This document shows positions 1 to 8,253 of a DNA stretch of 64,000 nucleotides, one piece after another. The DNA is from Fulvivirga sediminis. Lineage in GTDB: Bacteria > Bacteroidota > Bacteroidia > Cytophagales > Cyclobacteriaceae. Numbering within the stretch: the stretch's first letter is position 1; every line of letters starts with the position of its first letter. Location: assembly GCF_016757215.1 (NCBI RefSeq), contig NZ_JAESIY010000001.1, forward strand, positions 62,001-126,000, given 5' to 3'. The translations under genes were made by a program, and so were the position numbers. The notes below the pieces were generated by a model. It was given only the letters and a program-made list of their open reading frames with translations. It was not told where the DNA came from and did no database searches.

Positions 1-170
1 GTTAGTTTTACTAGTTCTTGAGGTTCTTTGAGAATTCCATTAAAAGCGCCAATGCTACCCCATACTTCCCAGTTTCCTTCTTTTTTTGCGCGTTTAGCAA
101 TTGAACGAATTACAGCATTTAATCCTGGACAGTCTCCTCCCCCTGTAAGTACAAGAACTTTCTTATTCAT
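1..170 (-). CDS. pfkA: 6-phosphofructokinase, N-terminal fragment
   Basis: Only the first 56 codons lie in the window; the gene runs off the left edge. The ATG is at 170. The N-terminus reads MNKKVLVLTGGGDCPGLNAV, and the GGGDCPGLN loop is the ATP-binding signature of the PfkA family. This enzyme phosphorylates fructose 6-phosphate in the cytoplasm at the committed step of glycolysis; PPi-dependent members share the loop, so the phosphoryl donor is not decided here. It is transcribed away from the rest of the window, and no neighbour suggests an operon. The family call is firm and the subtype open. Confidence 0.85.
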   Translation of the reverse strand, partial: MNKKVLVLTGGGDCPGLNAVIRSIAKRAKKEGNWEVWGSIGAFNGILKEPQELVKL

Positions 171-239
171 GATCTAAATGTTAGTGATAGCAATAGACAA
201 TTTTAATTTGGATAGAAAAGTACACTATTTAATTTAACT

Positions 240-284
240 TTTAAAACTATGGCACCACCTATTGGATAAGTGCAGCCATAGTTT
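240..284 (-). terminator. Rho-independent terminator candidate after the thioesterase
   Basis: Arms AAACTATGGC (244-253) and GCCATAGTTT (275-284) pair perfectly over 10 bp around a 21-nt loop. Read on the minus strand, the hairpin begins 23 nt after the thioesterase stop and is followed by TTTTAAAAG. The loop is longer than usual. Confidence 0.5.
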
Positions 285-306
285 CATATCTGATATATCG
301 TAATAA

Positions 307-696
307 TTACGATTGCAAGCGATCTTTTACATATGTGACCTCGGTTTTACCATGTGGTTGAGGTGCACCATTTTCGTCCAGGCTCACAAAAACAATCTTG
401 TCTACTGCCAGGATAGTTTTCCTCGTTAGCTTATTGCGTACTACGCAGCTTAATGTAAGTGAAGTAGTACCGAACTTACTAGCTTCCATTCCCAGCTCTA
501 TAATATCTCCTTCCTTTGCCGAACTTACGAAGTTTATTTCTGACATATATTTTGTAACACATCTCTGATTTTCAAGCTGAATGATTGCGTAAATAGCAGC
601 CTCTTCGTCAATCCATCTCAATAGACTTCCTCCAAACAATGTTCTGTTAGGATTTAAGTCTTCCGGTTTTACCCATTTTCTTGTATGAAAATTCAT
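307..696 (-). CDS. Acyl-CoA thioesterase, hotdog fold (YciA-like)
   Basis: This 129-residue protein has the length and layout of a single hotdog domain. Near the N-terminus, residues 15-31 read PNRTLFGGSLLRWIDEE, the helix region of YciA/BACH-type thioesterases in which the acidic residue (D30) activates water. Such enzymes hydrolyse acyl-CoA to free CoA and fatty acid in the cytoplasm; chain-length preference cannot be read from sequence. It stands alone between a phosphofructokinase and a divergently transcribed peptidase. No promoter box was found upstream. Confidence 0.8.
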   Translation of the reverse strand: MNFHTRKWVKPEDLNPNRTLFGGSLLRWIDEEAAIYAIIQLENQRCVTKYMSEINFVSSAKEGDIIELGMEASKFGTTSLTLSCVVRNKLTRKTILAVDKIVFVSLDENGAPQPHGKTEVTYVKDRLQS

Positions 697-800
697 TTTA
701 TCTAATTTTAGTATTTAATGATTTATTATATCGGGTAATATGTTCGCTAAACAGGACTTATATCCGATTGTAAAAAATTTTTAACTATTTCTCTTTTTTT

Positions 801-808
801 TACGTTTG
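801..808 (+). promoter_or_regulatory. -7 promoter box TACGTTTG for the M61 peptidase
   Basis: TACGTTTG matches the Bacteroidota -7 consensus TAnnTTTG and lies 28 nt before the peptidase ATG. No TTG element is found at the usual 19-21 nt spacing. Confidence 0.5.
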
Positions 809-836
809 CAGGTTCAAATATATTTAACAATAAGAA

Positions 837-2696
837 ATGAAGAAAATTGGTATACTTAGTATAGCTTTCCTCTTATATGGATTTACGCTATTTGCTAACG
901 ATGGTTATAATTATACGCTTGATCTTACTCAGGTAAAAGATGATAAAGTGTATATAGAATTAGTTACACCCAACATTAAGGATAAGGAAATTACCTTTTA
1001 TTTACCTAAAATGATTCCAGGTACTTATGCTATTGAGGATTATGGTCGTATGGTATCCGCTTTCAAAGCCTTGGATAAAAAGGGAAGAGAGTTGGAAGTA
1101 GAGCATCCTGATGATAACTCATGGGTGATAAAGAAGGCCAATAAGCTTACGAAAATCACTTATTGGATTGAAGATACTTATGATACTGAGTTGGAAGGTC
1201 CTGAAATTTTTCAGCCAGCAGGTACTAATATTGAAGAAGGAAAGAACTTCATTATTAACAGTGGTGGTTATTTTGGATACTTTGAAGGTAAGAAGGATGA
1301 GCCTTTTGAACTTAAGATTATAAAGCCAGTAGGTTTTTATGGAGCTACAGGTCTTGTTCCTGCTAAAATTGATAAAAAGCAAGATGAGTTTAAGGTGGCC
1401 GGATATGATGAATTGGTTGATTCTCCAATAATGTATAGTCAGGCTGATACGGCTTTTGTGAAGGTAGGAAATACTGATGTTTTAGTAGCCTCTTATTCAC
1501 CCAATAAGAAAGTAACTGCTAACGAAATTGCCGCCAGCATAGAAGAAGTATTAATGGCTCAGCAGAAATACCTGGGGGGTACATTACCTGTGGATAAATA
1601 TGCTTTTATCTTTTATTTTACTGATCAGCCTGTAATGTCATACGGTGCATTAGAGCATTCTTATAGCTCTTTTTATTATATGCCTGAGATGACAATCACT
1701 CAAATGGCGCAGCAATTACGCGATTTTGCGGCACACGAATTTTTCCATATAGTCACTCCTCTTACCATTCATAGTGATGAAATAGCTGATTTTGATTTTA
1801 ATGATCCTGAAATGTCAAAGCATTTATGGATGTATGAAGGAGTTACTGAATACTTTGCAGGGAATATGCAGGTAAAATATGGACTGATTACTCCTGAAGA
1901 ATATTTACAGGTATTGAGAGAGAAAATGATAACTGCCACACAGTTTATTGATACTGTAGCTTTCACCACCATTAGTAAAGGTACGCTTGATCAATATGAA
2001 GATCAGTATTATAATGTTTATCAAAAAGGTGCACTTATAGGAATGGCGCTAGATATTCAATTGAGAGAATTATCTAAAGGTAAATATGGTGTTCAGAATC
2101 TATTGGCTGATCTTTCTAAGCGATATGGTAAAGATAAGGCTTTCGATGATGACGAGCTTTTTGGCGTAATAACAGAGTTGACTTACCCGGAAATAGGTGA
2201 ATTTCTTAGTACTTATGTAGGTGGACCTAAACCACTTCCATTAGAAGACTTATTTAATAAGGTAGGCGTAACTTTTACTCCGGAGAAAATCGTGGAAAGT
2301 TTAAGCTTAGGTTTGCAGCAAAATAATATAGCCGTAGCACCTTATAATGGAAGTCAGTATCTGGCTATTCAGAATGCTGAATACTTAAATCCGCAAGGAG
2401 ATTCTTTAGGTTTCGAGAATGGAGATATTGTAATAGCTATTAACGGTTTAGATACTCCTCCGTTAGGTCCAGAACTTGGTAACTTCATTGGGCAGGTACA
2501 AGAATCTTTAGAAGTTGATGGTACGCTTTCTTATACAATTATGAGAGAGAATACAGATGGAGAACTGGAGAAAAAAGTATTAGGAGCTAAGGTCTTCCCT
2601 ATTCAGCAAGCTCAAATATATGTGTTAGAGTTTGACGAAGATCCTACTCAAGAGCAATTGCAATTACAAAAATACTGGTTGGAACCACAACAGTAA
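837..2696 (+). CDS. M61 family metallopeptidase with C-terminal PDZ domain
   Basis: This 619-residue exported protein begins with a cleavable-looking signal peptide (residues 1-20, hydrophobic and ending FA). A beta-rich N-terminal region (about 25-225) precedes the catalytic domain. That domain carries the zinc motif HEFFH at 300-304 and the downstream glutamate in MYEGVTEY (E334), the M61 gluzincin signature. A PDZ-like domain follows at about 515-600 (FENGDIVIAINGL). M61 enzymes are glycyl or broad aminopeptidases; the substrate is unknown. It has its own -7 box and terminator, so it is probably monocistronic. The protein is expected in the periplasm. Confidence 0.88.
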   Translation: MKKIGILSIAFLLYGFTLFANDGYNYTLDLTQVKDDKVYIELVTPNIKDKEITFYLPKMIPGTYAIEDYGRMVSAFKALDKKGRELEVEHPDDNSWVIKKANKLTKITYWIEDTYDTELEGPEIFQPAGTNIEEGKNFIINSGGYFGYFEGKKDEPFELKIIKPVGFYGATGLVPAKIDKKQDEFKVAGYDELVDSPIMYSQADTAFVKVGNTDVLVASYSPNKKVTANEIAASIEEVLMAQQKYLGGTLPVDKYAFIFYFTDQPVMSYGALEHSYSSFYYMPEMTITQMAQQLRDFAAHEFFHIVTPLTIHSDEIADFDFNDPEMSKHLWMYEGVTEYFAGNMQVKYGLITPEEYLQVLREKMITATQFIDTVAFTTISKGTLDQYEDQYYNVYQKGALIGMALDIQLRELSKGKYGVQNLLADLSKRYGKDKAFDDDELFGVITELTYPEIGEFLSTYVGGPKPLPLEDLFNKVGVTFTPEKIVESLSLGLQQNNIAVAPYNGSQYLAIQNAEYLNPQGDSLGFENGDIVIAINGLDTPPLGPELGNFIGQVQESLEVDGTLSYTIMRENTDGELEKKVLGAKVFPIQQAQIYVLEFDEDPTQEQLQLQKYWLEPQQ

Positions 2697-2701
2697 AACA
2701 T

Positions 2702-2733
2702 AAAAGGCTACTCAAACAAGTAGCCTTTTTCAT
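2702..2733 (+). terminator. Rho-independent terminator after the M61 peptidase
   Basis: AAAAGGCTACT (2702-2712) pairs perfectly with AGTAGCCTTTT (2719-2729) around the loop CAAACA and is followed by a T run. It starts 6 nt after the stop codon. Confidence 0.85.
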
Positions 2734-2763
2734 TATAAGTCTTAGTAATATTTTGCGTTATTT

Positions 2764-3738
2764 TTATTTTTCGCGATTGATCAAGCCCTCGGCAAATTTT
2801 TTTAAAATGGCCTTTTTATGAAGGGGAGCTTCTACTGCTTTTAAAGATTCAAATCCTTTTATGAAGTATGCGTTCATTAATTCTTCAGTAAGTTCTTTAA
2901 TCTTTAGCTGATTATATATTTCTGTTACGGCACTTACCTTTTCTTTCACATCGAAGGCCGTTTTTGAAATCCAGTTTTCCAGTTCTTGCTTTTGTTTGCC
3001 CTTGGCTAACTCCAAGGCACGAATGAGAAGAAAAGTTTTCTTATTTGAAATGATATCTCCACCTACTTGTTTACCAAATTTTTCCGCATCGGCGTATACA
3101 TCCAACAAGTCATCTTTAAGTTGAAAACCGATGCCTATATTAATGCCAAAATTCCTAAGTGCTGCACCATTTTCTTCTGTGGTATCTGCTAAAAGGCCGC
3201 CCATTTCTAAACTGAACCCTAAAAGTACTGCAGTCTTAAGCTTTATCATTTCAATATATTCCTTTTCATCCACCGTTTTTCGGGTCTCAAAAGTCATATC
3301 CATTTGCTGGCCTTCGCATACTTCCGCGGCACACCTATTGAATGCTTTTAACACTTGCATTATTCTTGGGTGCTCTTCGCTCATAATCATTTCATAAGCC
3401 TTGACCAACATTACATCACCTGAGAGAATAGCAGTGTTATTATTCCACTTCTCATGTACGGTTGGCTTATTTCTTCTCAGAGGTGCTTCGTCCATAATGT
3501 CATCATGCATAAGAGTGAAATTATGGAAAACTTCTACTGCTATCGCCTGAGGGATTATGGACTTCACATCATCTTTAAATAATGAGTAGGATAATGTGGC
3601 TAGTAAGGGCCTTAGTCTTTTACCACCAAGGTCCATGATATATCTAATAGGTTCATACAGCTCATCAGGTTCTACACCATACTTCTGCTGATTGATTTCC
3701 TTTGAAATTAGCTCTAAAAGCTGTTCTGTACTTTTCAT
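2764..3738 (-). CDS. Polyprenyl (geranylgeranyl/farnesyl-type) diphosphate synthase
   Basis: This 324-residue protein is a trans-isoprenyl diphosphate synthase. The first aspartate-rich motif is DDIMD at 79-83, followed by the arginines of APLRRNK. GGKRLRP at 38-44 binds isopentenyl diphosphate, and the second aspartate-rich motif is DDLLD near residue 210. It condenses isopentenyl diphosphate with allylic diphosphates in the cytoplasm. A DDxxD rather than DDxxxxD first motif argues against the classic bacterial farnesyl synthase and for a geranylgeranyl or longer product, but chain length is an inference. It lies 25 nt downstream of rnr on the same strand and probably shares its transcript. 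Confidence 0.88.
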   Translation of the reverse strand: MKSTEQLLELISKEINQQKYGVEPDELYEPIRYIMDLGGKRLRPLLATLSYSLFKDDVKSIIPQAIAVEVFHNFTLMHDDIMDEAPLRRNKPTVHEKWNNNTAILSGDVMLVKAYEMIMSEEHPRIMQVLKAFNRCAAEVCEGQQMDMTFETRKTVDEKEYIEMIKLKTAVLLGFSLEMGGLLADTTEENGAALRNFGINIGIGFQLKDDLLDVYADAEKFGKQVGGDIISNKKTFLLIRALELAKGKQKQELENWISKTAFDVKEKVSAVTEIYNQLKIKELTEELMNAYFIKGFESLKAVEAPLHKKAILKKFAEGLINREK

Positions 3739-3763
3739 TTATCTAAAAAAGGCTAAGCTAAGT

Positions 3764-5917
3764 TTAATCTGTTTCTTCAACAAATATCAGGTCGATAGTT
3801 CGGCGGTCTATGTCTGTAGCTTTTACTTGTACCTTTACCTTATCTCCCAGGGCATATATCTTTTTATTGTTATTGCCTATTACTCTGAAGTTCTTTTCAT
3901 CATATTCATAGAAGTCATCTTTAAGATCAACCATGCGAACCATGCCTTCGCACTTGGTTTCTACAATTTCTATGAAAATGCCCCATTCCGTAACACCAGA
4001 GATAATCCCTTCAAATACCTTGTCTTCTACTCCTTGCATAAACTCTACTTGCTTATACTTAATAGAGGCGCGCTCTGCATCTGCAGCTCTTTTTTCTCGC
4101 TCTGAGGAATGAGTACATTTTTCTTCATACTCTTGCTTGTCGGCTGATTTACCACTATCTAAATAATGTTGTAACAGCCTATGTACCATCATATCAGGGT
4201 AACGACGGATAGGAGAGGTAAAGTGTGTATAATGTGGAAAAGCTAAACCAAAATGGATGTCTGCAGCGGTAGTATATTTGGCTTTAGCCATTGCTCTTAT
4301 TGCTAATTGTTGCAGTACGTTTTCTTCAGGCTTTCCTTCTATTTCATCTAATAGCTTGTTTAAAGATTTTGATATAGCAGTTTCCTCAGTTTGTAAGCTA
4401 TGCCCAAACCTTTTAGCAAAGGAGGAAAATGAATTGAGCTTTTCAGGATCAGGATAATCATGCGTTCGGTACACAAAAGTATTCCTTTCTTTATCCTTCT
4501 TAATATCATGCACATATGAGGCTACCTGCTTATTAGCAAGGAGCATAAACTCTTCTATAAGCTTATGTGCATCTTTCCTGATTTTAGGAATAACACCCAA
4601 AGGTCTTCCTTTTTCATCTAGTTTGAATTTGACCTCTGTGCTTTCGAAATTAACGGCACCTTTTTTAAATCTCTCTTTCCTCAGCTTTTTAGCCAAACCG
4701 TTAATAAGCTGTAGCTCTGGAGCAAGATCTCCAACGCCTGTTTCTATACTAGCCTGAGCATCTTCATAGGTAAATCTTCTGTCTGAGTGAATAATAGTTC
4801 TTCCAAACCACTCTTTTAGCACATTAGAATTTTCATCTATTTCAAATACTGCAGAAAAAGTCAGTTTATCTTCACGAGGCCTCAAAGAACAAAGACCATT
4901 TGAGAGCCTTTCTGGTAACATAGGTATGGTTCTGTCTACTAAATAAACTGAAGTAGCTCTGTCATACGCTTCTTTTTCTAATAAGGAGCCTGGTTGCACA
5001 TAATGGGTAACGTCAGCTATATGTATACCTATTTCATAGTTTCCGTTTTCAAGCTTTTCAAAAGATAAGGCATCATCAAAATCTTTCGCATCTTCCGGAT
5101 CTATAGTGAAAGTAAGGATTTCTCTGAAGTCTCGTCTTTTGGCAATTTCCTTTTTAGTAATCTTATCGGAAATTTTCTCTGCTTCTTCTTCTATTTCTTT
5201 AGGAAATTCAAAAGGAAGATCAAACTCAGCCATGATAGAATGTATCTCCGCATTATTATCACCGGCTTTTCCTAGTACCATTTTCACTTCACCTTCGGGG
5301 CTTTTATCATGCCCTGGCCATTGGGTGATTTTTACTATTACCTTGTCATTGTGAGCGGCACTGCTCGTTTTGTCTAACGGTACAAATATGTCTTGATGAA
5401 TTTTTCTGTTGTCAGCCACCACAAAGGCAAAGCGTGGAGAAAACTCTATTCTTCCTACAAATTGATCTTTGTTACGCTCTATAATATTAACCACTTTCCC
5501 CTCAGGTCGTTTTCCGGCGCGAGTGGGTATAACCATTACATCTACCAAGTCACCATCAATTGCGAAGTTCAAATCTTTGGCTTTGATGTATATGTCGTCT
5601 TCATCTTCAGGAGTGAGTAGATAGGCAAATCTGGGGTTAACGTGGTCTAGCTTACCTCTTATTAAATCTGGTCTTTGGGTACTTTTGTACCTGCCACTAT
5701 TATTTAAAATTTGGCCTTCCTGAGTGAGGGCAGAAAGAACCATAGGTATGGCATTATTGTAGTCTTTCCTTCTGAAACCTAACTTTTTTGTAATTTCTTT
5801 AGTAGAATACTCTTTATCAAAATTTTGGTGGAGAAGAGATATTATTTTGGCTTTTAGTTTATTTTGAATGCCATCACTCTTTCCTTTCCTTATTTTTTTT
5901 CTCTTTTTTTTACTCAT
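3764..5917 (-). CDS. rnr: Ribonuclease R
   Basis: This 717-residue 3'-5' exoribonuclease of the RNB family degrades structured RNA. After a lysine-rich, winged-helix-like N-terminus (about 1-75) come cold-shock domains (about 85-215), then the RNB catalytic domain. Its signature DPEDAKDFDDAL supplies the metal-binding aspartates D273, D279, D281 and D282. A C-terminal S1 domain occupies about 630-712. All catalytic aspartates are present. The upstream sequence contains CATCTTTG, one mismatch from the -7 consensus. The polyprenyl synthase follows in the same direction. Confidence 0.93.
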   Translation of the reverse strand: MSKKKRKKIRKGKSDGIQNKLKAKIISLLHQNFDKEYSTKEITKKLGFRRKDYNNAIPMVLSALTQEGQILNNSGRYKSTQRPDLIRGKLDHVNPRFAYLLTPEDEDDIYIKAKDLNFAIDGDLVDVMVIPTRAGKRPEGKVVNIIERNKDQFVGRIEFSPRFAFVVADNRKIHQDIFVPLDKTSSAAHNDKVIVKITQWPGHDKSPEGEVKMVLGKAGDNNAEIHSIMAEFDLPFEFPKEIEEEAEKISDKITKKEIAKRRDFREILTFTIDPEDAKDFDDALSFEKLENGNYEIGIHIADVTHYVQPGSLLEKEAYDRATSVYLVDRTIPMLPERLSNGLCSLRPREDKLTFSAVFEIDENSNVLKEWFGRTIIHSDRRFTYEDAQASIETGVGDLAPELQLINGLAKKLRKERFKKGAVNFESTEVKFKLDEKGRPLGVIPKIRKDAHKLIEEFMLLANKQVASYVHDIKKDKERNTFVYRTHDYPDPEKLNSFSSFAKRFGHSLQTEETAISKSLNKLLDEIEGKPEENVLQQLAIRAMAKAKYTTAADIHFGLAFPHYTHFTSPIRRYPDMMVHRLLQHYLDSGKSADKQEYEEKCTHSSEREKRAADAERASIKYKQVEFMQGVEDKVFEGIISGVTEWGIFIEIVETKCEGMVRMVDLKDDFYEYDEKNFRVIGNNNKKIYALGDKVKVQVKATDIDRRTIDLIFVEETD

Positions 5918-6027
5918 AAATAAGTGTTGAATCTTTACAAAGATGCAACCAATAACATTATTTTAGGTTGAACCATTATTAATAAACAATTATTTATTAA
6001 CAAGCGACAATGCTTTAGGTTATTCTC

Positions 6028-6747
6028 TTAATAATCAGTTACATCTATAATTTTGAAATCCTCCAGAGGAATACTTTTTAATTTAAGAAATAATTTGGCA
6101 GTAACTACTACATCTCTCAGGCAATATTCCGCTATTCTTCGGAGGTCTTTAGTTTCATAATATACCTGATTTACTTCACTGCCATCGATATCCGATTTGC
6201 TGGAGGTAATGTTAAAAATAGTGGCAAGCAGGTCTAAAGAAGTGTAGTGCTTCCAGTCGCCAAACTTCCACATGTCCATAGTATCAATATGCTGTACTTC
6301 CCATGGCTTTTTGCCCATAAGGTTGAGCACTTCTGGTAGAGGTATTCCGTTAATTAATAATCTTCGGCTCAGATAAGGAAAGTCGAACTCTCTACCATTA
6401 TGTGCGCATAATGATAACCCGTTTTTGGAGAATTTGCTTAATGTATCTACAAATTCCGTTAAAATAAGTTTTTCATCGTGATTAAATAGTGCTTTGGTTC
6501 TGAATATGGGTTGCTCTTCATTCTCAAAAGAGAAGAAGCCTAAACCAATAGTGACTATTTTACCGAATTCGGCAAAAATACCGGCACGGTCCTCAAATAC
6601 TTCTTTATCTGTAAGATCGTCACCTTTTTTCAAAAAAGAAGTTTTTCGGGCCCATTGCGTTTTTAGTCGATCTGGCAAGCTGTCATAATCATCGGTGCAG
6701 CCTACAGTTTCAATATCTAAAAACAATATGTTCTTGAGCGGATACAT
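6028..6747 (-). CDS. DEDD-type 3'-5' exonuclease, DNA polymerase B exonuclease-like
   Basis: This 239-residue protein looks like the free-standing RNase H-fold exonuclease related to the proofreading domain of family B polymerases. Motif I is FLDIETVG (D11, E13), motif II lies in AHNGREFDFPYL near residue 120, and motif III is YCLRDVVVTAKL near 208-219, giving the four acidic metal ligands. It probably removes nucleotides from single-stranded DNA or RNA ends in the cytoplasm; the true substrate is not known to me. It begins 2 nt after the 134-residue unknown gene, which itself overlaps lipB, so the three form one operon. Confidence 0.78.
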   Translation of the reverse strand: MYPLKNILFLDIETVGCTDDYDSLPDRLKTQWARKTSFLKKGDDLTDKEVFEDRAGIFAEFGKIVTIGLGFFSFENEEQPIFRTKALFNHDEKLILTEFVDTLSKFSKNGLSLCAHNGREFDFPYLSRRLLINGIPLPEVLNLMGKKPWEVQHIDTMDMWKFGDWKHYTSLDLLATIFNITSSKSDIDGSEVNQVYYETKDLRRIAEYCLRDVVVTAKLFLKLKSIPLEDFKIIDVTDY

Positions 6748-6749
6748 GC

Positions 6750-7154
6750 TTAAGAATGTAGGATACCTTCCATCTTTAGTTCTTTAATATATACCAAATT
6801 TTCATCTTGAATGGAGTCAGGTACGAAGATGAACTTTTTGTCATAAATGGTAGATCCGATATAATAGCTCACCCAATATTCGTTGTTGAGGTGAAATACG
6901 TCTGGGTTTATAGGTTCAATAAGCGCAGTGCTCTTAGCTGCTACCGTTTGTAAGAAATGCCTTAAAGTAGATGTCTTTTGTTCTTCTCCATCTTTTTTGC
7001 CATATCCTGTAGAGCTTACTAAGGTGTTTTCTATATCAAAACTATTGTTGTTAATAAGGTACACGTGCCATTCTACAGCGTTTAGCTCATTTACCTTTTT
7101 GGCTATAGCCAATGTTACATTTTTTACTTTTGGTTTTTGAATATCTTCTTTCAT
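6750..7154 (-). CDS. Conserved-looking protein of unknown function in the lipB operon
   Basis: I do not recognise this 134-residue soluble protein. It has no signal peptide or membrane segment. The sequence alternates short beta-like segments (VKNVTLAIAKKVN, EWHVYLINNN, EYWVSYYIGS, DKKFIFVPDS), suggesting a compact beta sandwich. It overlaps the end of lipB by 4 nt and is 2 nt from the exonuclease gene, so it is translated from the same message. The position does not reveal its job, and no catalytic motif stands out. Confidence 0.7.
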   Translation of the reverse strand: MKEDIQKPKVKNVTLAIAKKVNELNAVEWHVYLINNNSFDIENTLVSSTGYGKKDGEEQKTSTLRHFLQTVAAKSTALIEPINPDVFHLNNEYWVSYYIGSTIYDKKFIFVPDSIQDENLVYIKELKMEGILHS

Positions 7155-7870
7155 AAGTACAATTCCATCTCAAAAAGAGCGGCAAGGTGCCTTTTAAGTT
7201 TAGCCTTTACTTCATTGATGTCCTGGCGTGTTCCTAACTCTTGTTCCAGGCTGGTTACAGCCTTATCATCTATACCGCATGGGACTATATTTTTAAAATA
7301 ATTCAAATCTACATTAACATTAAAAGCAAAACCATGCATAGTTACCCATCTGCTTGATTTTACACCTAATGCGCATATTTTTCTGGGATTTTTTCTTTCA
7401 ATATGATCTATCCACACACCTGTAAGCCCCTCTATCCTACCCGCTTCTATGCCATATTCTTTCAAGGTCTTAATTATAGCCTCTTCTAAGAATCTAAGGT
7501 ATTTATGAATATCGGTAAAAAAATTATCTAAATCCAAAATAGGGTATCCCACAATCTGCCCAGGACCATGATATGTAATGTCTCCGCCCCTGTTTATTCT
7601 GTAAAAAGTGGCCTCTTTTTCTTTTAATTGCTCATCGTTTATTAGTAAATTTTCTGGATGCCCGCTCTTTCCTAAAGTATAAACATGAGGATGCTCGCAG
7701 AAAATAAGGTAATTATCCGTGATGATGGGATCATTATCTTCAGCCTTTCTGTTTTCTATTTTAATGTTTACAACCTTATCAAACAGCTCGGTTTGATAAT
7801 CCCAGGCCTCTTTATAATCGATAGTGCCTAGGTCTATCAACTTTACTTTTTTATTTAAAACCGTATTCAC
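7151..7870 (-). CDS. lipB: Octanoyl-[acyl-carrier-protein]:protein N-octanoyltransferase
   Basis: LipB moves the octanoyl group from acyl carrier protein to lipoyl domains, the first step of endogenous lipoate assembly. The 239-residue sequence has every family landmark: RGGDITYHGPGQ (94-105), the catalytic lysine K171 in LGVKSSRW, the MHGFAFNV segment, and the acyl-accepting cysteine C198 in IVPCGI. The usual length is about 210-240. It is the first gene of a three-gene minus-strand operon. A TACCTTTG -7 box sits 20-27 nt upstream of its ATG, inside the start region of the divergent yraN-like gene. Confidence 0.95.
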   Translation of the reverse strand: MNTVLNKKVKLIDLGTIDYKEAWDYQTELFDKVVNIKIENRKAEDNDPIITDNYLIFCEHPHVYTLGKSGHPENLLINDEQLKEKEATFYRINRGGDITYHGPGQIVGYPILDLDNFFTDIHKYLRFLEEAIIKTLKEYGIEAGRIEGLTGVWIDHIERKNPRKICALGVKSSRWVTMHGFAFNVNVDLNYFKNIVPCGIDDKAVTSLEQELGTRQDINEVKAKLKRHLAALFEMELYL

Positions 7871-7889
7871 AATTACTAACTTTAATGTA

Positions 7890-7897
7890 CAAAGGTA
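7890..7897 (-). promoter_or_regulatory. -7 promoter box for the lipB operon, overlapping the yraN start
   Basis: On the minus strand these bases read TACCTTTG, a full match to TAnnTTTG, giving a leader of roughly 10-15 nt. They lie between the two possible start codons of the divergent gene. No good -33 TTG was found. Confidence 0.5.
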
Positions 7898-8253
7898 TGA
7901 ATAATATAAACACTAAGGCGAAAACTGGAAGAGAAGGGGAAGATGCTGCAGTGAATTATTTGATTTGCAAAGGTTACGAAATTTTGGAGAGAAATTATAG
8001 GTATCGTCGCTCTGAAGTGGATATAATAGTTAAAAAGGATGATATCGTCATTTTTGTAGAGGTGAAAACCAAATCATCTACGGCTTATGGATATCCGGAA
8101 GAGGCCGTGAACCATATTAAGGTAAAAAAAGTGACAGAAGCAGCGGATCATTTTACTTATGAGAGAGGCTGGCAAAAGGATATACGGTTTGATATAATTT
8201 CATATAATAATATAACTAAAAAGATAGATCATTTTATTGATGCCTTTTATTAA
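7897..8253 (+). CDS. YraN/UPF0102 family endonuclease-like protein
   Basis: This 118-residue protein has the UPF0102 fold pattern: GREGEDAAVNYL at the N-terminus, then GYEILERNYRYRRSEVDIIVKKDD, then VFVEVKTKSS. The E, D and ExK residues match a restriction-endonuclease-like active site. The family's function is not settled. I chose the ATG at 7897 because family members begin just before the G-x-x-GE segment; an ATG at 7885 would add MYKG. It is divergent from lipB and its stop overlaps the stop of the convergent kinase gene by 4 nt (shared TTAA). Confidence 0.82.
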   Translation: MNNINTKAKTGREGEDAAVNYLICKGYEILERNYRYRRSEVDIIVKKDDIVIFVEVKTKSSTAYGYPEEAVNHIKVKKVTEAADHFTYERGWQKDIRFDIISYNNITKKIDHFIDAFY

